This document shows, one piece after another, positions 16,757-24,277 of a stretch of 64,000 nucleotides of DNA; position 1 is the stretch's first letter; each line of letters opens with the position of its first letter. A model generated the notes under the pieces. That model was given only the letters and a program-made list of their open reading frames with translations. It had not been told where the DNA came from and did no database searches. Source of the DNA: Marinobacter sp. C7. GTDB lineage: Bacteria > Pseudomonadota > Gammaproteobacteria > Pseudomonadales > Oleiphilaceae. The DNA lies in NCBI RefSeq assembly GCF_022343555.1, contig NZ_JAKQZH010000001.1, forward strand, positions 1,364,001-1,428,000, in the 5' to 3' direction. The position numbers were made by a program, and so were the translations under genes.

Positions 16757-17767
16757 ATGAATCGTTGGTTTGTGCGAGGTTTTATCCTTGTTTCCGCCAC
16801 AGCGCTGTTTCCAGGCCCAGTGCTGGCTCAGGAAGGAAGCGTGGACCAGGCCCGGGAAGCGCTGGCCAGGCAGGAGGGGGACGAGGACGCCTCCAAGCAG
16901 CTGGAAGAAGTGTTTCAGGCTGCCGAGAAGAACTACTCTCTGCAGAAGAAAGGCACTCACTCGCTGAACTATTCGTTTGATTATTCCTACACTGCGGACC
17001 AGCGTCTCGACCTGGCCATTACCAACGGCTCGGTCCGCAATCTGGACGTGGTTCCGTCCGCCACCCACAACTTTACCAATGCCTTTTCCTACGATTACGG
17101 GCTGCTGGACAACCTTACTGTCGGCACCCGCATTCCTCTGGTCGTCAAATACGATACCGAGGATGAGCTGAGCATCTACGACTTTGGCGACGTGTCCTTT
17201 ACGGGCCGCTGGCAGCCATTTGCCTATGTGCCGGGCAAAATGTCGACGACCTTTTTCGGCACGCTGACCACCAAGACCGGCGTCAGCCCCTACGAAATCG
17301 ACATCAAGGAACAGCTGTCCACGGGCAGCGGCTACTACTCTGCGGGCGGGGGCGTGAGCCTGTCCAAGGTCCTGGATCCCGTTGTGGTTTTCGGATCTGT
17401 GAGCGCCACCTACAACCTTCCGGCCGAGGACCTGAACCAGGTTCGCGGGGCCCGTCTGCTGGTGGAGGTCGAGCCCGGATTCGGCCTCTCCGGCTCGGCC
17501 GGCTTTGCCTATTCGCTTTCCTACGACATCTCCCTGAGCATCTCGGCCCAGTTGAGCTACAGCGACGAAACCATCCTGACCTTCTCTAACGGCGAGCAGG
17601 CCGTGGCTCAGGACCAGATGACCGGTTTCCTGAGCATGTCGCTCGGGACCCGTGTCAGCGATACCACCATCGTGAACACCAGCCTGGGCATCGGCCTGAC
17701 CGAGGATGCGCCGGATTTCTCCGTGGGGGTATCCCTGCCCATTAACTTCTCTGGTCTCAAAGAGTGA
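16757..17767 (+). CDS. Outer-membrane barrel protein, FilC-like
   Basis: A 336-residue secreted protein: signal peptide to about residue 24 (PVLAQ), a charged helical region (residues 27-62, with the coiled-coil-like segment SKQLEEVFQAAEKNYSLQKK), then beta-strand-rich sequence with alternating aromatic residues to the C-terminus. This helix-then-barrel architecture is like FapF, the amyloid export pore, and corresponds in position and length to FilC of Acinetobacter. An AAGGGAG ribosome-binding site precedes the ATG. It sits between the C39 peptidase and the FadL-like gene. A role as pore or scaffold is inferred. Confidence 0.68.
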   Translation: MNRWFVRGFILVSATALFPGPVLAQEGSVDQAREALARQEGDEDASKQLEEVFQAAEKNYSLQKKGTHSLNYSFDYSYTADQRLDLAITNGSVRNLDVVPSATHNFTNAFSYDYGLLDNLTVGTRIPLVVKYDTEDELSIYDFGDVSFTGRWQPFAYVPGKMSTTFFGTLTTKTGVSPYEIDIKEQLSTGSGYYSAGGGVSLSKVLDPVVVFGSVSATYNLPAEDLNQVRGARLLVEVEPGFGLSGSAGFAYSLSYDISLSISAQLSYSDETILTFSNGEQAVAQDQMTGFLSMSLGTRVSDTTIVNTSLGIGLTEDAPDFSVGVSLPINFSGLKE

Positions 17768-17805
17768 GTGTTGCGGTCCACGAATTACGGGAAGGGAAGG
17801 CATTC

Positions 17806-19431
17806 ATGGGACATAACAGCCACCAACGGCAGATTCTCGGGGCACTGATCGCCACGACCATCTCGTTTGGCGCCCAGGCCCAGCTGGCTCAAAACCTGAC
17901 GATTCACCCCAAGGCTCTGGCGTTGGGTAACGCGGTCACGGCAGATCCACCCGGGGTGATGGCCATTCACTACAATCCGGCGGGGCTGACCAGGCTGGAC
18001 GGTCGTCAGCTTGAAGTAAACCTGATGAGTGTCTACCTCGATATCGACGCGGATTTCACCGCCCCGGAGGGCTATGAAATCTTCGGTATTGACGGCCTGG
18101 AGACGGACCCGCTGACGGGTAAACAGCGGGATCCCGTCGCCAACACCCACAGTCATACCAACAACGTGGCCCTGTATCTGCCAGGCTATGGCATTCTGCG
18201 GGCTCCGCCGGGACCGGCGGTGGCACCCTCGGCCGGTATCAGCGTCAATCCGCCCGGGTCGAAGCTGACGTTTGCCAACGCGTTCTACCTGCCCCTGGCC
18301 GCCGGCTTCTATCGCGACAAGGATGATCCGGGCCGTTATCAGCCTCAGGCCACGGCGCTGCAGCGTACGACCTATCTGTCACCCACCGTCGGGTATGAGA
18401 TCAACGACCAATGGTCGGTGGGTGCGGGTATTCATCTGTCCCATATGGGGATTGCGGCTGACCAGTATATGCGTGCCCCGAACATGCTGCTCGGGGTCGC
18501 CGAGATCCTGCAGGACGCGTTCAACTGCGAAAGCGGGGATGAGCCGCTCCAGCCCTGGTTGGCGCTTTGCGGCGGTAATGTCGGGCCCTGGGACGATATC
18601 GGTGCGCTGAACATCAACGTTCAGGAAACCCTCTCACCCACCTATGCCCTGGGAGTGATGTGGGAGCCGACGGATTGGTTCCGGTGGGGGGCGAGCTATA
18701 CCTCCGAAGCCGACATGAACATGAAGGGCACCTTCGAGATCGAGTACACCGACGACTGGTCCGGATTCTGGCAAAGCGTTAACGGCTCGGTGCTCGGCGC
18801 CATCACCTCGGCGATTCTCAGTCTGCCATCGGGCGCGCCGCGGGAAGCCGGGAATGTCAGTATGGACCTGGTGTACCCGCAGCACTTTCAGACCGGTATC
18901 AGCATGGATGTGCATCCGTTGCTGACCCTCAATGCCGACATCGGCTGGACGGATTACGCCCAGTGGGATGCCTTTGTATTCCGCTTCGACCGGAACCTGG
19001 AATTCCTGAATGCCGCACGGATTCTGTCGCCGGACAACGCCACCCCAAACACCCTGCGCCTGCCCCTCGGTTTCAAGAGCCAGTGGAACTGGGCCTTCGG
19101 TGCGGAGTTTCATGTATCGTCCCGCCTTGACCTGCGGGCCGGTGTCGAGATCCGTGACTCGGTGATTCCCGACGACCAGCGACAGGTCATGGCACCCTTT
19201 GGCGGCGCCAATCTCTACAGCGTGGGTATGGGTTACAAATGGGACAAGGACACCGAGATCGACATGAATCTCAGTTACCTGCACTCGATCGAAACCATTC
19301 CCGCGGATACCAGCTGCAACGTCAACTGCGATAACATCACCAATATCATCTACAACCCCTATGCCGGTCTGGATATCAAGACCTCTCTGCGGGTGGTGAT
19401 GGCCGGTCTCAGTTTCCGCACAAAATTCTGA
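17806..19431 (+). CDS. OmpP1/FadL-type outer-membrane protein, FilD-like
   Basis: A 541-residue outer-membrane protein of the OmpP1/FadL family, with a signal peptide ending in AQA and the diagnostic HYNPAGLTRLDG motif near residue 55, followed by long beta-rich sequence ending in Phe. FadL relatives import hydrophobic compounds, but in the Acinetobacter fil locus the equivalent protein FilD is grouped with a putative pilus system. The ATG at 17806 is chosen for its GGGAAGG ribosome-binding site and immediate signal peptide; the frame is open from 17764. It is about 100 residues longer than E. coli FadL. Confidence 0.8.
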   Translation: MGHNSHQRQILGALIATTISFGAQAQLAQNLTIHPKALALGNAVTADPPGVMAIHYNPAGLTRLDGRQLEVNLMSVYLDIDADFTAPEGYEIFGIDGLETDPLTGKQRDPVANTHSHTNNVALYLPGYGILRAPPGPAVAPSAGISVNPPGSKLTFANAFYLPLAAGFYRDKDDPGRYQPQATALQRTTYLSPTVGYEINDQWSVGAGIHLSHMGIAADQYMRAPNMLLGVAEILQDAFNCESGDEPLQPWLALCGGNVGPWDDIGALNINVQETLSPTYALGVMWEPTDWFRWGASYTSEADMNMKGTFEIEYTDDWSGFWQSVNGSVLGAITSAILSLPSGAPREAGNVSMDLVYPQHFQTGISMDVHPLLTLNADIGWTDYAQWDAFVFRFDRNLEFLNAARILSPDNATPNTLRLPLGFKSQWNWAFGAEFHVSSRLDLRAGVEIRDSVIPDDQRQVMAPFGGANLYSVGMGYKWDKDTEIDMNLSYLHSIETIPADTSCNVNCDNITNIIYNPYAGLDIKTSLRVVMAGLSFRTKF

Positions 19432-19462
19432 CCGTCCGCCTGGCTATCGAAAGGTAAGCGCC

Positions 19463-20515
19463 GTGACCCGAAACATTTGCCGCCAGATCCTGCTTGTTGC
19501 TGCTGTCGCCGTGGTGGCCGGATGCCAGGTTGGTGGGGCTCCGGTCAGCGAACGGGAGGGCTATTTCACCTGGGTGGATGAGCAGGGGCGGGTACGCTAT
19601 TCGCCGATTCCGGACCAGCCCGAGGCCGGGGGCACCGACACGCAGAAGCGCGTATCTGCCGGTGAGCAGGCCTCTGTGCCCCCGGAGACCGGGAAACACG
19701 GTACTTCGGGTCTTGAGGAGGACGACGAATACACACTTGAGAACTACCCCGATGCCGAGCAACTGGCCCGCGATGGCTATGTCCGGCCGGGGGAGCCGAG
19801 GCCCTACTTCACCTGGCGGGATGCAGAGGGCAATATTCGGGTCAGTTATTACACCCCGGACACCCGGACCGATGTCCAGAAGGGCAGAGTGGCTCCGCCG
19901 GTTGAAATAACGCCCGCCCGGATTCACCAGCCCGGTCCGGCTCCGGAACCCGCCGCCCCCGTGGAGGGCTACGATCCGGATGCCTTCGCGATTCTGGGCA
20001 TCGAGGGAAAAGACCGGTTTTTCGATCGGTTTGCCTCACGTTGTTGTGAAACTATCACCGCACGCGAGCGCCAGGCCTGGCCCCCTGGCCGGGAGTTCGA
20101 GGTGGATATCCGTGGGGCATCGGACCGCCATGATTTCAGTACTGGATCGAGCCCCTTTGCGTTGCTTGCCCTTCCCAGTGCTCGGGAATATCCCGATTTC
20201 GTCTTCCGACTGCGCTCTTTTGCCCGAGACGGGTTGTTTGTGCCATCACTGGCCTTCCTTGATGGGAATCTCCGGCCGGTTCGGGTGGTGACGGACATGG
20301 CGATGGTATTCGAACCCGAGAGCTGGCATTCCCGGGCTTACCTCGAAGCCTGGCTGCCTGCGTTCCCGGCCCGGGGTGAACGATGGGTACTCATCTTCAC
20401 CCGTGCCGAGGATCTCAGGGGGCAAACGGTGACAGAAACCAAACGGGGCCCGCTATCGATACCACACGCCAGTGAGGGTGAACTGTCGCTCAGGCTCGTG
20501 ACCGGCGGGGACTGA
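19463..20515 (+). CDS. Lipoprotein, FilE-like with MalM-like C-terminal region
   Basis: A 350-residue probable lipoprotein: residues 1-22 form a signal with lipobox VVAGC. Two copies of a short motif, YFTWVDEQGRVRYSPI (near residue 34) and YFTWRDAEGNIRVSYY (near residue 115), resemble the DUF4124-like repeats of FilE. After a proline-rich linker, residues 175-350 look like the periplasmic MalM/beta-sandwich domain. The GTG start has an AAGGTAAG ribosome-binding site. It closes the fil-like operon 31 bases after the FadL-type gene and is convergent with the deacetylase gene. Function is inferred from the neighbours. Confidence 0.68.
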   Translation: MTRNICRQILLVAAVAVVAGCQVGGAPVSEREGYFTWVDEQGRVRYSPIPDQPEAGGTDTQKRVSAGEQASVPPETGKHGTSGLEEDDEYTLENYPDAEQLARDGYVRPGEPRPYFTWRDAEGNIRVSYYTPDTRTDVQKGRVAPPVEITPARIHQPGPAPEPAAPVEGYDPDAFAILGIEGKDRFFDRFASRCCETITARERQAWPPGREFEVDIRGASDRHDFSTGSSPFALLALPSAREYPDFVFRLRSFARDGLFVPSLAFLDGNLRPVRVVTDMAMVFEPESWHSRAYLEAWLPAFPARGERWVLIFTRAEDLRGQTVTETKRGPLSIPHASEGELSLRLVTGGD

Positions 20516-20528
20516 TGTCCTCACTTGG

Positions 20529-21551
20529 TCAGTCTTCCGGTTGGCTCAGGTCCAGCCACGGCTGGGACAGCCAGTAGAAGCGTCCATCGTCGGCTGGATG
20601 AGTGCAGTTGTAACGGAAGCGCCGACTGTCGAAAGCTTCCGGGGCCTGGACCCGGGCCCGCCCATCGTCGGTGGCGTTGACAGCTATCCGGCCCATCCCG
20701 GATGCAAAACAGTTAAGCCCGGAAACGGTCAGGGGGTCGTCCAGTGCGAACTCGAGGATTGGCGGATTCCGGGTTATTACACCATCCGGAAGGTCTTCGG
20801 CCTCTACGGGAAAGGCGCGGCTCAGCAACTTGTTCTCCAGGCTGTCCAGCTGGCCGTAGGCGTCGGCCATGGGGAACCGTGGAAGCCGCGTGGGAGCCGA
20901 ATGGATTCCGATGGCACCGGAATGCTGACTATAGCCATACCAGCCCCTGTCTGACAGATGCGCTTCCAGGGCGGCATCGAATTCCCCGTAGGGATAGGCA
21001 AACATCGGGGTGTTGATATCCAGGCGTTGCCGAAGCTCCTGTTGGGCGCCATCAAGGCTCTCCTGGACACGCTTTTGCCACTGTCTCGAGGATTCTCCCG
21101 GTTTCCTGGGGAGATGGCCGTGATCGGTACTGTGGTTTGCCAGGGTGACACCCTCGCGGCCTGCCAATTCCTCCAGCTGGTCCCACGTCATGTAGCCGGG
21201 CCGGCCAACGGCATTGGTATTGACGAACACCGTGTAGGGATAACTCCGGGACGCCAGTATGGGCGCTGCCGTGGTGTACACCGAGTCATAGGCATCATCA
21301 AAGGTCAGGGCGATGGCATTCGCTTCATTGCTCTCCTGCAGCGCGGTGCGTGTCCCGGACAGCAGGGGGACGACCTCCAGTCCGAGGTCGTCAATCATTT
21401 CCAGCTGGGCCTCGAACAGGGAAACGGACGTGCTGGTAGCGGGAGGCGTGGAATCGCTGACATGGTGATACTGGAGGACTACCAGATCCGCCCGCACAGA
21501 GGTACTGAAGAGCGCCATTGCGGATAGAGTAAAGGCAAGAATTCTTGGCAT
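20529..21551 (-). CDS. Secreted polysaccharide deacetylase (NodB domain)
   Basis: Carbohydrate esterase family 4 protein of 340 residues with a signal peptide (residues 1-21). NodB motifs are intact: TFDDAYDS (metal and base Asp residues), HSTDH (zinc-binding histidines) and FAYPYGEFD. The opening VVLQYHHVSD is like PgaB, the poly-N-acetylglucosamine deacetylase, but the PgaB hydrolase half is absent; the C-terminal 100 residues form a different domain without a recognisable family. Its start codon overlaps the stop of the J-domain gene upstream, so the two are translationally coupled. The substrate could be a biofilm polysaccharide or peptidoglycan. Confidence 0.86.
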   Translation of the reverse strand: MPRILAFTLSAMALFSTSVRADLVVLQYHHVSDSTPPATSTSVSLFEAQLEMIDDLGLEVVPLLSGTRTALQESNEANAIALTFDDAYDSVYTTAAPILASRSYPYTVFVNTNAVGRPGYMTWDQLEELAGREGVTLANHSTDHGHLPRKPGESSRQWQKRVQESLDGAQQELRQRLDINTPMFAYPYGEFDAALEAHLSDRGWYGYSQHSGAIGIHSAPTRLPRFPMADAYGQLDSLENKLLSRAFPVEAEDLPDGVITRNPPILEFALDDPLTVSGLNCFASGMGRIAVNATDDGRARVQAPEAFDSRRFRYNCTHPADDGRFYWLSQPWLDLSQPED

Positions 21552-22228
21552 CAGGAATTCCCTCTGTCTGAGTGTCGATCAGGCCGGAAGTGGGCCTTGA
21601 GCAGGGAAAAGGCACGGTTCAGCTCCTGCACTGATTCCGTGTCGCCGCCGCGGTCCGGATGTGCCTCCATGATCGCGCGGCGGAACCGGTGCTTGATGCT
21701 GACAAAATCTCCCGGAATGGATTCGAAGCCCAGCGACTTTGCCGCCTTGAGCAGCTCGCTCCGTGGGGGAGCCTCAGGCGCTCTCCCGGACCAGAAGTCT
21801 GCCATCATTTTCCGGATTGTGTCTTCAGGCATCCGGTACCGTTCGAGATCCAGGTAGAAACGTCGCAATCCGTCTTCCCGGTCAGGCAGACCGGTGCCCG
21901 AAACAACCGGCTGCGTTGTCAGCCTGATATCCAATGGCGATATTTCCAGGCATTCGCCGGCCTCTGCCAACTGATCCCGTAGCCGGTAGAGTACGTGGAA
22001 CAACAGGAAATGGACGGGATAGAGCTTTTCCGGGTCACTGAAACTGACCTCTCCGATCAGTTCCCAGGGGGGGGCCTGGAGCGAACGGATCAGGGCCAGC
22101 TCGCTGGTGCCTCGGGGCGCCTGGCGGAGTTCGTGTTCCACAGCCACGAGCAGGTGCTGGATCTGGTGATCAAGTATACGGGTGGAGGCCTCGGCGTTCC
22201 CCCGGGCGGTCAGGGCAGTGTCACTCAT
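21551..22228 (-). CDS. DnaJ-related protein with C-terminal J domain
   Basis: A 225-residue protein with an N-terminal DNAJ-related region (residues 1-150, including the segment YPVHFLLFHVLYRLRDQL) and a C-terminal J domain containing the HPD tripeptide (EAHPDRGGD) needed to stimulate DnaK ATPase. The protein is cytoplasmic, with no signal peptide. The ATG at 22228 is preferred because the family sequence begins there; an in-frame ATG at 22279 is possible, and neither has a good ribosome-binding site. The stop codon overlaps the start of the polysaccharide deacetylase gene. It probably serves as a specialised DnaK co-chaperone. Confidence 0.78.
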   Translation of the reverse strand: MSDTALTARGNAEASTRILDHQIQHLLVAVEHELRQAPRGTSELALIRSLQAPPWELIGEVSFSDPEKLYPVHFLLFHVLYRLRDQLAEAGECLEISPLDIRLTTQPVVSGTGLPDREDGLRRFYLDLERYRMPEDTIRKMMADFWSGRAPEAPPRSELLKAAKSLGFESIPGDFVSIKHRFRRAIMEAHPDRGGDTESVQELNRAFSLLKAHFRPDRHSDRGNS

Positions 22229-22344
22229 GGACGGTATGGTAGGCCAGAGCACTGCTTCAGGGAAGGCTTGTCCTTTCATCGGGTTTATCGTGCGGTTGCA
22301 GTATATCCCTATCCGGTATCCTGTCCCTGCAACCCCGTGATGCG

Positions 22345-22350
22345 TATAAT
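22345..22350 (+). promoter_or_regulatory. Consensus -10 hexamer upstream of ttcA
   Basis: A perfect TATAAT hexamer lies 34 bases before the ttcA ATG. No good -35 match is seen at the right spacing, so this is a candidate promoter element only. Confidence 0.45.
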
Positions 22351-22383
22351 CGCAGCCTCATTGACCTCAAGAACGTGATTGTT

Positions 22384-23304
22384 ATGTCCGAAGCTATGAT
22401 CGCCAATGCCGCTGACCAGTCCCCCGCTTCCGAGCAGGATCGGCGCCAGAAACTGGAGCTGAACAAACTGCAGAAACGTTTGCGCCGTGAAATGGGCCAG
22501 GCGATTGCCGATTTCTCGATGATTGAAGCCGGTGACAAGGTCATGTGCTGCCTCTCCGGTGGCAAGGATTCCTACGCCATGCTGGATATCCTGCTCAACC
22601 TCCAGAAGAGCGCGCCCGTCTCGTTTGAACTGATTGCCGTCAACCTGGATCAGAAGCAGCCCGGTTTTCCGGAGGAGGTGCTGCCGGAGTATCTCGAATC
22701 ACTGGGAATCGAGTACCACATCATCGAGAAGGACACGTACAGCATCGTCAAGGAGAAGGTGCCTGAAGGGAAGACCACTTGTGGTCTGTGTTCCCGCCTG
22801 CGGCGCGGCATCCTCTACAACTTTGCCGAGGAGCACGGGGTCACCAAGATTGCCCTCGGCCATCACCGGGATGACCTGCTCGAGACCCTGTTCCTGAACA
22901 TGTTCTACGGGGGCAAGCTCAAGTCCATGCCGCCGGTGCTCCACAGTGACGATGGCCGAAACACCGTCATCCGCCCGCTGGCCTACGCCCGTGAAAAGGA
23001 TATCGCCCGCTACGCTGCGCTTCGGGAGTTTCCCATCATTCCCTGCAACCTGTGTGGCTCCCAGGAAAACCTTCAGCGCCAGGTGATCAAGGATATGTTC
23101 CAGACCTGGGACAAACAGCACCCTGGCCGGCTGGAAACCATGTTCCGGGCCATGTGTAACGTTGAGCCGTCCCACCTGGCCGATCCGAACCTGTACGACT
23201 TCAAGGAAGGCAAGCGCCTCGGCGGCAAGCGTCAGGCAGTGGTTCAGTCGGCGGAGCCGGAAACAAGCCCGGATTTCGGTCGCCTGGACGTCCTCAACAT
23301 CTAG
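22384..23304 (+). CDS. ttcA: tRNA 2-thiocytidine(32) synthetase
   Basis: ATP-dependent enzyme adding sulfur to cytidine 32 in the anticodon loop of certain tRNAs, using a 4Fe-4S cluster. The PP-loop reads [11 protein letters not shown] (about residues 54-64 of the chosen 306-residue product). The cluster and catalytic cysteines are in [12 protein letters not shown] and [12 protein letters not shown]. The ATG at 22384 is chosen over the GTG at 22375 as the more usual start. The gene ends 13 bases from the convergent cbb3 assembly cluster. Confidence 0.95.
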   Translation: MSEAMIANAADQSPASEQDRRQKLELNKLQKRLRREMGQAIADFSMIEAGDKVMCCLSGGKDSYAMLDILLNLQKSAPVSFELIAVNLDQKQPGFPEEVLPEYLESLGIEYHIIEKDTYSIVKEKVPEGKTTCGLCSRLRRGILYNFAEEHGVTKIALGHHRDDLLETLFLNMFYGGKLKSMPPVLHSDDGRNTVIRPLAYAREKDIARYAALREFPIIPCNLCGSQENLQRQVIKDMFQTWDKQHPGRLETMFRAMCNVEPSHLADPNLYDFKEGKRLGGKRQAVVQSAEPETSPDFGRLDVLNI

Positions 23305-23317
23305 GTGATTGCCACCG

Positions 23318-23992
23318 TCAGAACAGTGGCAGCGTCCACAGGCCGAAGAGCACAAGCAGCGCGCCGCTGACTTTCCGGACAGCGCGATGCTTCTGCACTC
23401 CGCGAATCCAGTTGGCGGCATAACCGGTCGCCAGCATGGAAGGCAGGGTGCCCAGGCCAAAGAAAAACATGGTGAGTGCGGCCGAGGGGACAGACGGTTG
23501 CAATGCCGCCCATCCCAGGGTGCTGTAGACCAGGCCGCAGGGCAGCCAGCCCCAGAGAGCACCGAGTGCCAGCGCCTGTCCCGGCTGGTTGATCGGCATC
23601 AACCGGCGCGTCAGCGGTGATAGCTTCCGCCAAACCGGAGCACCGACGTTCTCCACATAGCGGATACCCTGCCACCACTGACCCATGGACAGGCCCATGA
23701 AAATCAGCAGCACCCCCGCGATGGTCCGCAACACCGTTCCGGCAAGGGCCCATTGGCTGGCGGCGCCCGTGCTGAGGATTGCAATCAATGCCGCGATCAG
23801 AGTGTAGCTTCCGATTCTTCCAAAGTTGAAAGCGAGCAACATCATTGACTGACGGAATCGGAATCCCCGACCGACCGGCAGGGCCATGGACAGCGAGGCG
23901 CTGATACCGCCGCACATTCCCAGGCAGTGGGTGCTACCAAGCAGGCCGATCAGAAAGGCGCTGGGATAGCTCAGGTAGAGATCTGCTGCCAT
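23318..23992 (-). CDS. TauE/SafE-type (UreH-like) membrane protein of the cbb3 assembly cluster
   Basis: A 224-residue inner-membrane protein with about six helices. The first helix carries GLLGSTHCLGMCGGISASL, the cysteine-containing signature of the COG2836 branch related to CcdA/DsbD membrane domains. Proteins of this group commonly sit beside ccoS and ccoI and are thought to help metal or thiol handling during cytochrome oxidase maturation; this is family knowledge, not shown here. Its start codon overlaps the ccoS stop by one base, making it the last gene of the ccoGHIS transcript. Confidence 0.83.
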   Translation of the reverse strand: MAADLYLSYPSAFLIGLLGSTHCLGMCGGISASLSMALPVGRGFRFRQSMMLLAFNFGRIGSYTLIAALIAILSTGAASQWALAGTVLRTIAGVLLIFMGLSMGQWWQGIRYVENVGAPVWRKLSPLTRRLMPINQPGQALALGALWGWLPCGLVYSTLGWAALQPSVPSAALTMFFFGLGTLPSMLATGYAANWIRGVQKHRAVRKVSGALLVLFGLWTLPLF

Positions 23993-24240
23993 CAGGTTTT
24001 CGGTCCGGCACTGTCCGGGCCTTCTTGCCCCGCATCCTGCTCCGGTTTGTCATCGTCCTGGTCCGGTTTGTCGGTCCGGGCCTCCCGGGGAATCATGTCC
24101 TTGTCATCGTCATAGAGGATGCGATGGGCCGGGCCTTCCACGTCGTCGTACTGGCCGTTCTTGACTGCCCAGGCAAACAGGGCGATCCCCACGGCAACCA
24201 GAATCAGCATCAATGGTACGAGGACCATTACAATCTGCAC
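23992..24240 (-). CDS. ccoS: cbb3-type oxidase assembly protein CcoS
   Basis: Small inner-membrane protein required for insertion of redox cofactors into the cbb3 oxidase. The 82-residue product has one N-terminal helix (LVPLMLILVAVGIALFAWAV), the family segment NGQYDDVEGPAHRILYDDD directly after it, and an acidic Asp/Glu/Pro-rich tail. The GTG at 24240 is preferred because GAGGTAAGA lies just upstream; an ATG at 24228 would also keep the whole domain. The frame extends upstream to 24339, but that part is unlike CcoS. It lies between ccoI and the TauE-like gene. Confidence 0.87.
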   Translation of the reverse strand: MQIVMVLVPLMLILVAVGIALFAWAVKNGQYDDVEGPAHRILYDDDKDMIPREARTDKPDQDDDKPEQDAGQEGPDSAGPKT

Positions 24241-24277
24241 GGCTCTTACCTCGTTTCGAAGTGTGACTTTTACGGTA

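Noticed and set aside
16616..17803. 395-codon minus-strand open frame opposite the FilC-like gene
   Set aside because: The plus strand has a signal peptide, ribosome-binding site and barrel-like pattern; the minus frame has none.
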